The notes below the pieces were generated by a model. The model saw only the letters and a list, made by a program, of their open reading frames with translations. It did not search any database and was not told the DNA's origin. From Tribonema minus (lineage: Eukaryota; Sar; Xanthophyceae; Tribonematales; Tribonemataceae), in the NCBI GenBank assembly GCA_017506865.1, contig JAFCMP010000018.1:186001-250000 (forward strand): a stretch of 64,000 nucleotides of DNA, in the 5' to 3' direction. The position numbers and the translations under genes are program-made. Positions 1 to 9,000 of the stretch are shown piece by piece. Positions within the stretch are counted from its first letter, which is position 1. Every line of letters begins with the position of its first letter.

Positions 1-3000
1 CCGCCGCCGCGCCGCCGCGCAGCAGCAGCTCCGTGGTGAGCATCAGCATCAGCTGCTGCGCCGCCGCCGCAGAGCCGCCGGCGGTGCGGCTGGGCATCTG
101 TACGGGGGATGGGGAGGGGGTGGTGTGGGTGCGCGGCGCGGCTGCGGCGGCAGCGCCGGTGGCGGCGGTGGCGGCGGCAGCGGCGCAGTGGACGGAAGCA
201 ATGAGGGTCAGAGGGCGCAGCGGGCGGCTCACGAGCGTTGCGGTGCTGCCGGATGCGCGCGTTGTCGCAGGTGCGCGTGCGCGGCGAGTTCGAGGACTCC
301 AGTGCTGAGAGTATGAGAGTCTGACTATGTTCAGATGCGCAGCTGCTGAGCGTTGCTGCAGCAACCACTGCGCAAAACCTTGCACGCATGCGCCGGCAAC
401 GGCTGTGGCACCTCAAATATCATCGATGGGTGTGCTGGCATCACGTGGTCTGCTTTTGATCAAGAGTGAGCCTCCTACCCAGCGTTTGTGCCCTGTCCGC
501 TGGTGAGTCCTTCGCGATAGCTCAGAACGGCCAGCGTCTCTCCACTTCACGCATATGAGAAATGCTCCGTTCCATGCCATCAACGCACACGACTCGGACA
601 TGCACTGGTGGTATGTCATTAGCTATGCATACCCAGTGACTCCCGCATTGGTGTGCATAGTGCTGCACCGCTGCGACGCCTGGATCACATGCCCCGTTGA
701 CGCAATGCTGTGCTGTCGCGCGCATCTCCTTCGCGCAAACAGGCTGCACAGATGGCGCCGTCTATGTGTGGGACAGCGCGGGGCGCTGCATCGACGTTAT
801 TGACCAGCACCTGGGACCCGTGACAGGTGCGCACTCCACCTGCGCCACACCATGTGCGCCCGTGCGCCCGTGCTCAGTGAGCTCCTTGTGAAGTTCAAGT
901 CGTGGAACTGTCTAGAGGCAGCGTGCGCGTGTGCAAGTATACTTCGAACGCTCGTTTGTCCTGCGAGCGTGGGTGCGCCGTGCCGCTGCAATTTCCTCGC
1001 CACCTCTTACACCATGCATTTTAACAACAATATGCTGACACAGTACAGGCGGAAACTTCAAGTGTGACTCTCCACCGCTACCCCCCGCCGTTGCCGTCGT
1101 GTCTGGCACCACTGTCGCGAGTGTACTTTCGGTGCTCATTAGTCATCCGAGTGTCGGTGTGCCGTGCCGCTGTACCTTCTTCGTCGACTCATGCAGCGTG
1201 TAGCAAATGATACAGCAGCACAGTACATACAGGCGAGCCCGCACAAACTTCAAATGTGACTCTCCGCGTTTATGCCGCAGGCGTCGCCTTCGTGTCTGCC
1301 ACCTCCGTTGCAAGTGTCCTTCTGTTGGTCGTTTGCCCTGCAAGCGTGGGTGCGCCGTGCCGCTGCACCTTCGTCATTACCTCACTAGCACAGTACAGAC
1401 GAAACCTGCACAAACCCTCCACCGCCACACCGCAGGCGTCGCCGTCGTGTCCAGCGCCACCGTCGCGACCACAGCCCGCGGCGACGCGGTGCGGCTGCAC
1501 GCGCAGCCGCCGCCGCCGCCGCCATGGCAGCAGCAGCGCTCAACACCACACGTCGTCGCGCCGCTGGCGCTGCTGGCGCTGCACGAGGGCGGCGGCGGCG
1601 CGCTGTGCGCTGCCGCGGCAGCGAATGGCGGCGCTGTCTCCGTGAGGGACGCGCTGACGGGCGTGGAGGTGTGCTGCGTTGAGCCATGTGGTGGCGGCGG
1701 CAGCGGCGGCGCGGGCGGGGGGGGGCTGGGGGGCTTGGAATTTTGCGGCGGCGGCAGAGGCGAGCCGCAGCTGGTGACGTGCGGCGCGGAGGTGCGTCAC
1801 CTGACTTCAACTTCAGTGAACCGCCAGTTCTGGTAAATCGTGCGCTCAGGTGGTGTGGATGCGACGCATCTCGGTACCAGGTGTTAATGATGCAGCGTAT
1901 TTTGGTACGATGTATCTCGGTACCGTGATGCGTTGTATCAACAACACCTGGGCGCACAAATCGGCGCGAGAGTCAGCGAGCTGGACGGCGCTGCTGCTGA
2001 CGCGCGCTGCATCGGATTGATGCTGCGTTGTGGCCCTATGCTCGCGTAGAGGAAAGTGCGATTGCTGGAGTCGGGGACGTGCAGCGGCGTTGCGCCGACT
2101 TTGTTCAACTTGGAGTTTGAGCGTCACTGCACCGCAAAACGTGTGTGGGCGAGGGCAGTGCGGCGCGCACGCTAGCCACCCCAGTCTCGTGCAGTGCGCA
2201 AGATGAAATGAAAGGGCAACAAGAAATAAAAGGGCGAGAGCTGGGTGGCCAACGGCATGCCGCGTGTCTACGGAAGCCCTCTCTTCCTTCTTGAATGCAA
2301 GCATCAGGACCAAATATGGTCCATTTATCGCCCTTACACGTGCGTGTCGAGCTCCTGCCCAGCTGCATAGGCTGTCATTCGCTGTTGCACCCTACTGACG
2401 CGTGCAAGCTGCGCATGCCACGCCATGGTCAACCGACGACATGCCGTTCCGCACGATCACGCGCCGCCGGTAGCCGCCCTTTGTCAGCGAGGGGGACACC
2501 ACGTCGATGCAGGCAGAGACTCTGCCTTTCGTATGGCTGCCATGTCTTGCGCCCGCCCATGGTGCGTGCAGCATCAGTTGCCCCTGATGCTGGCATGCAT
2601 GCGTGACAGCGTGGTATAGTACTCATACACATGTCCTTTATTGACCTCTGCTTGAGGGGCGGAAACCCTATTCTGCACCACACCATATACAACATCAATG
2701 CTCCTATCGAGCTTGCGCACGCTTCCTCGCTGGCATAATTATATACCCAATGACAGTATGTATAGGTGCTAACTACACGGCATGTGTGTGCGCGTGCGCG
2801 CAGCGCGGCGTCGTCGACTTCTGGACGGGGCTGCGGTCTTGTGCATGCTGTCGTTACTGGCATACATACTACCCATTGACACTAGCAGGTGTTAACTTCA
2901 TGGCATGTATGTTTGCGCGCGCGCGCAGCGCGGCATCGTCGAGTTCTGGATGGGACTGCGTACCGGCGCGCCGCGCGCCGCCGCCGCCCTGCATGCGCTG

Positions 3001-6000
3001 GAGCGCTGCCCGCACCTGCACAGCGTGGCAGCGCTCGCCTGCATGGCAACTTCAACTTCAACTTCAACATCTCAAAGTTCAACCGCAGACGCCGTCGTTG
3101 CGGTTGGCGGCACCAGCGGAGCGCTGGCGCTGTGGCGCGGGTCCGCCTCTGGGTGGTCTGCAGTGGGGGGGGAGGGGGAGGGGGAGGGGGCTGCACGGGG
3201 TGGGCACTTGAAGTGCGTCACCGGGTTGAAGTTTGGCAGCGCGCGCGGCGGCCGGGTGCTGCTGAGCTGCAGCGCGGACGGGACGGCGCGGCTGTGGCGG
3301 ATTGACGGCGATGAGGTGTGTTCAGTGTTAAACCTTTGGTGTCTAGCTGTTTTTGATAACTTGATCAACAGTGTTTTGAAACATGTCTGCTACAGTAGGA
3401 CAGAATTGGTACAAGGCCGCTGCGGCATAATGTGGCCATTTGGGGCTAACAACGCCTTGAACACGAGTTCAATATCTACGGGAGGCACAACGTGAACAGT
3501 AAAAAACAAGTAGCTTCAGCCTATCGATAAAACGATGTTACTAGATGTTTGAACTGATCAACAGGGTGAAAGCTGCTAGGGCAGAATTGGCCTGAAGCCG
3601 TTGTGGCAGAATGTGGCTAAACAACACCCCCAGTACCAGGGGGCCCCTCACCACATGCAGCGATTGTGGCAGGATAAACTTGTATAGTTAACAACAATAC
3701 TGTTAGAAAGGTATGTAATGTATAGATGCAGGAAAGGAAAGGCCCTCCCTTTAGTATATCGGAGGCCGTACTCGTACAGCACGAGTACTTTACATTAATT
3801 CTCGCTCAGGGCGCGAAAAAGCCCAGATGAATGGCATCTAACTTGAAGCTTGCTGTACGGAATCTACATGTCGTGTGACAGTCTGAAAGTGTCTCAACGA
3901 CAACACGAGTACTTGTACAAGATGTCGGAGGACGGACTTGTATAGGACGAGTACTCTTACTGCAGCACCCACTTCGTCATTACTGCAGCACCCACTGAGG
4001 GCGCTCGGGACAGATGCGTATTCAGCTCGCCGCATGTGCCTGGCGCTTCCTCCCTACAAGACAAATGTGCAGTGAATGTATTATAGTCCGCTAACCAACG
4101 CAGGCCCGTCCGTTGAAGTATGGCCGGCGATGCAGGCTCCGATCATGGCCATTGGGATGCATATATATATATGATACATATATGATGCAGGCACACGGCG
4201 GGGCGCGCGCCTGTCAGCCTCACGCATATATACATACCCACCCATGAGCTATGGTCCGCCAACAAGCGTGGTCCCGTCGCGTCCCGTCCGTTGAAGTATG
4301 GCCAGTCCGATCATGGCACTTGAGCTGCATATACATATATGATACAATATGCCGCAGGTACACGGCGGGGCGCGCCTGTCAGCCCCACATACTAGAAGCT
4401 TGCACACAGAAGTCTTTTCGACTACTGTGGATATGATGGCACCTGTTTGACTCGTGGCCGAAGACTGCAGCAGCGGGGACCACGGTTAATGGTGGAAGGC
4501 ACTGGCGGCTAACCACTCCTTGTCACCTAGAGCTCTACGCTCTTTTGAATTGTCTTCATAAATACATACCATCAGCCTACAACTGATCGCGCGCGCGCGC
4601 TGTGAGGTAGGTACATGTGAGGGTTTCTCGTACCTCAAGCGAAAATACACAACAGTACATGTGAGGCACCTGGCTATCTGGTTTGGAAAGTCTGACCAGA
4701 CACCTTTTGTACAGTTGAAAGTGCTGCTGTCTTAACAGTTGGAGGAGTATGAGGAAACCAGATAGCCAGTTGCCTCACGTGTACCCCTGACATGCACCGC
4801 TTGTGAATGGCATGCTTAGTTGAAATGAGCTGCGCAATCAAGGCCACAACAGAGGACAGGCAGCCGAGGTGGCTTCGCCGACACGCATGCCATACGCGCA
4901 GCAGCACATGCAAAAATCCAAAGGTGGCATGTTTCTCAGCTGTGCTAAGCATAGTGCGACCATTGCATGCACAGCAGCACAAGTCGCAAAGATGCAGAAA
5001 TCCGAAGGTGGCATGGTTCGCAACCGTGCTAAACAGCGCGACCGTTGCATGCACGGCAGCATCAACCAGCACCAATCAGCACCAGGCAATGGGAACCATC
5101 GGCTGGCAGAACAACACCAAATTCATGCAGTGGCTGGGCAACGATTACACATGAGACGGGGCAATGCGCGCCAGACGCGTGCACATTGGAGCATGAGCAC
5201 GATGTCTTGAAACGTGCTTCTTATTGATGCTCGGTTGGGCGCGAAAAAGCCCAGATGGTAAACGTCCAGCTTGCTACCAGAATCTACATCTGCCTTTTGA
5301 GAATTGTAAGTGTCTCAATGCGCAATGACGATCACTTTTTAATGACATCGACAAATGACATGCCCCCCCCTCCCCAAAGTCCTCGCCCATCTGCCCCCCC
5401 CTTAAACTCCGCCATGTGCGTCACAACACGCAAAGAGTACTCCATGCGGAGCGCTGCCAACGGAGCTGAGCGGATGCGCGCCTGTGCTACGCCTTCTAAG
5501 GGTAGATGACTGGCCCCTCAAGGTATATACTTCGAAGTACCTGTTTGCGAGTGCGGGAGTAGTAGCACTACATTGGGTACCAGTCGTCAAAGTCATCCCC
5601 GCTGCCGTCTGACTCACCGGACCCGCTGTTGCCCGGCGCGCACGGGCATCCATTCTCGCGCGCCCACCGCAGCACGCGCCACCGCCGCCGTCGCGCCGCG
5701 GCGGCGCTCGTCTCCTCGCTCCACGGGCAGCCGCGGGCGCGTGCCCACTGCAGCACCCTGAGATGCCCCCACTCCGCCGCGCTGCTGCAGACGTCCTCGT
5801 TCCAGGGGCACCCGTTGGCGCGCGCCCACTGCAGCACCTCGAGGCTGCGGCAGCGCGCGGCGCGGCTGCACGTGTCCGCGTCCCACGGGCAGCCGGTGGC
5901 GCGCGCCCACAGCAGCACGGGCAGATCGCCGCGCGACGCCGCGGCGCTGCACGTGCTCGCGTCCCAGCGGCAGCCGTTGGCGTGCGCCCACTGCAGGAGC

Positions 6001-9000
6001 TCGAGGTGACCGCGCTCCGCCGCGCTGCTGCATACGTCCTCGTTCCAAGGGCACCCGTTGGCGCGCGCCCACTGCAGCAGCTCGAGGCGATTGTTCAGCG
6101 CCGCGGCGCTGCACGTGCTCTCGTCCAAAGGGCACCCGTTGGCGCGCGCCCACTGCAGCACGTGGAGGTGGCCGCCGCGGGCGGCGCCGGCGCACGTCGA
6201 CTCGTCCCAGGGGCACCCGTTGTGCCTGAGCCACTGCAGCAGCTCGAGGCGACCGCCTGCTGCAGCGTAATCGCATGCCTCTTCGCTCCACGGGCAGCCG
6301 TGACCCCCGGCCCACTGCAAGACAGCCAAGTGCCTGTTCGAGGCAGCAAAGCTGCATGCGCGCTCGTCCCAGGGGGCCCCATTAGCGCGGGCCCACTGCA
6401 GCACCTCCAGGCGCCCGAACGAGGCGGCCATGTTGCACGTGGTCTCGTCCCAGGGGCAACCGTTGGCGCGCAGCCACTGAAGCACCTCGAGGCTTCCGGT
6501 CCATGCAGCATCGCTGCACGTCTCCTCGTCCCATGGGGCTCCGTTGGCGCGCGCCCACTGCAGCATCACGAGGTCCTCTCTGCAGGCAGCTGTGCGGCCA
6601 GTGGCCCTGCCCCATGGGCATCCATTGGCGCGCGCCCACTTGAGCATCTCTAGGTTCCCGGTGTCCGCAGCCTCGGCCTCGCGGCATGTTTCTTTGTTCC
6701 AGCGACATCCGTTGGCATGCGCCCACTGCAACACCTCGAAGTGCCCTCCCCGGGCGGCGGCGCTGCACGTGCCCTCGTTCCAACGCCCCCCCTGCCGTCG
6801 CAGCCACTGTAACACCGCTAGATGTCCCCACCCGGCCGCTGCTTGTGAGTATCCGCTATGCAGCGGAAAGTGGTACTGGGTGTGAATGAGCCGTAGGCCT
6901 TCGAGTTCGCCTTGCTTGACGCAGGACCCCGCCGCAAATTGAGGATCCAGGCCGATGTCTACAGCCCAATGCATGAGGGTCGTGCTCGCTACAGCGTCGG
7001 CAGCTACCGTTCTATGCTTCTCCCCTGCGTCTCGCAGGTCTATGGCGCTGTTGAAGGTGCGGCTAGTGCTTCTCAGCATGAGAGACGCACGCAGGAAGGC
7101 CAGAATACATTGGACGAGCACTGGGTCCAATAACGTGTGCTCAGCCGTCCTCGAGTACGCCATCTTGGCTTTCTGCCACCTCCAACAAAAAAACTCAATC
7201 ATCAAAACTGCAATCAATCATCAACTGCAAGTTTGAGTTGATGATGTTGACAACTGCAAGTTTTTCAGTTGATGCGGTGTGGTTCGCGGGGTGGGGGGCG
7301 GCACGCCTCTGCCCGGACCCGTGATCCTAATTTGAATGATACACCTAAGTGGCCATCTCTCGTGAAGCGTGACTCACGTGAGAGATGAGCGAAGCGGACA
7401 ACGACGGGGACCCCCTGCCACAAAACCGAAGTCGCGGCGAACCATGCACGCGCGGCTGCAGAAGTGATTTGCAGCACTAATAATGCAGCTATGGAAGCCA
7501 GTGTGCTGATGCAGTGAGTAGTTACGGCATACATACATTTCAAAAAAGTAGTAATGCATGGCTGAGCAGCTCCGAGTCCCATCAACCCTAGGGTGACCTC
7601 GCCACAACGTCATGCAGAGGAGCGGCTGCCTCTGCTACAGTCTCATTGGACAGGGCGATTTCTGCGTGCTCCTTCTGCACGCAACAAGGCAAGAGCTCAC
7701 ACGCGTCGGGCAGGCCGCGGGAGCCTCACAACAGCGTTGGCACTCAGAATGCTGTGCGCAACTTCAAGTGCTTCTTCAAGCGGACGCGTCAGTCCCGCGC
7801 AATGAACGCGCCTCGCGAGCTGCGCAGCGGCGCTGCACCTATCGTGCATCCACACGTCGAACGCAATAGCCGCTACCGCACATGAACTACTTCATGGCAT
7901 GTACAATGGTTTGATCTCCGTGTCAGAGGCCCCGTCTGACTGCTGTTACACCAGCAGTGCGTCAGGGAGGCTCCGACGTACTTGCACCAGAGGCATTTGG
8001 CCGCCGACGCCCACGCCTCGCGTACCCACCTACATACCTATGATGTGTGCTCAGGTGCATCAGGATCATCACAGTACTCGCCCCAAGCACACACGATGAC
8101 CCCCCCCCGTGCATGTGCCATGCCTTAATCCTAGCCTGACCATAACGCTGCACATGCATCGCCACCTGAACATGCCACGATGCGCATCCCAGGCGCACTA
8201 CGACCCTTGCGCGTGCGTGATGACCATGCGCACACGCTGCCGCTCCGCCCTCTGCGCAGCTGCATTGTAACAGACATTCTATGTGTACACACCTCACGCT
8301 CCTCAGGGAGGAGCTCGTCCTTAAACTTGGCTGTCTGCTGCGGAAGCGCCATGCCCTAACCCTAACCCTAACCCTAGAAGTCTCCCCACCGACCCCTGCG
8401 TGCGTACGCGATGTCTGAGGTGCGCGCCTTGCTGCTGCGCAGCTGCGCAATGACCCAGCTCAGGAACATTACATGATGCAAATTCCCGTCACAACGGCCC
8501 CCAATGGATGCGCTGTACCTGCTGTGAGCGAGGTGACCGGTGCATGCGCATTGCCTGGCGCAGCTGTTCGAGGCCCTGATTATGCTCGAGGCAGCGCTAT
8601 TTTTGTGGCGCCCACGAGCTAGGGCTCCGCTGCGCCTACGCGCGTGGTATCGTTTGCCTGTGCCACTCGAAGAATGATGCAGTTCGCTGCTGCTCACCGC
8701 CAAGTCTCTCCACTAATCTTCACGCTCTAGCGCGTACGCCCATTCCCCAACCGCGATCATCGCCGTGAACGTAGAGTGCAGAGAGGAGGTGAAACAGCGA
8801 CACAGACTGCAATAAGTTGAACCAGACAGCAGCGCGACGCCACAACAGTGAGCAAACGCGCCATCAAGCATTTGTGCGCAGCCCGACTGACTGGAAGCGC
8901 TGCACGCCTCAGTGCACACCTGCATGCCTCATTCAAGACAGAAGCAGAGGCGTCTACGCGTTCAGCAAGCACCAGGAGAAGGCGACTTGTGTACACTGCA

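Noticed and set aside
5763..6653. Plus-strand ORFs opposite the ankyrin-like gene
   Set aside because: Shadows of the 78-base repeat; the minus strand gives the recognisable LQWARANGCPW repeats.
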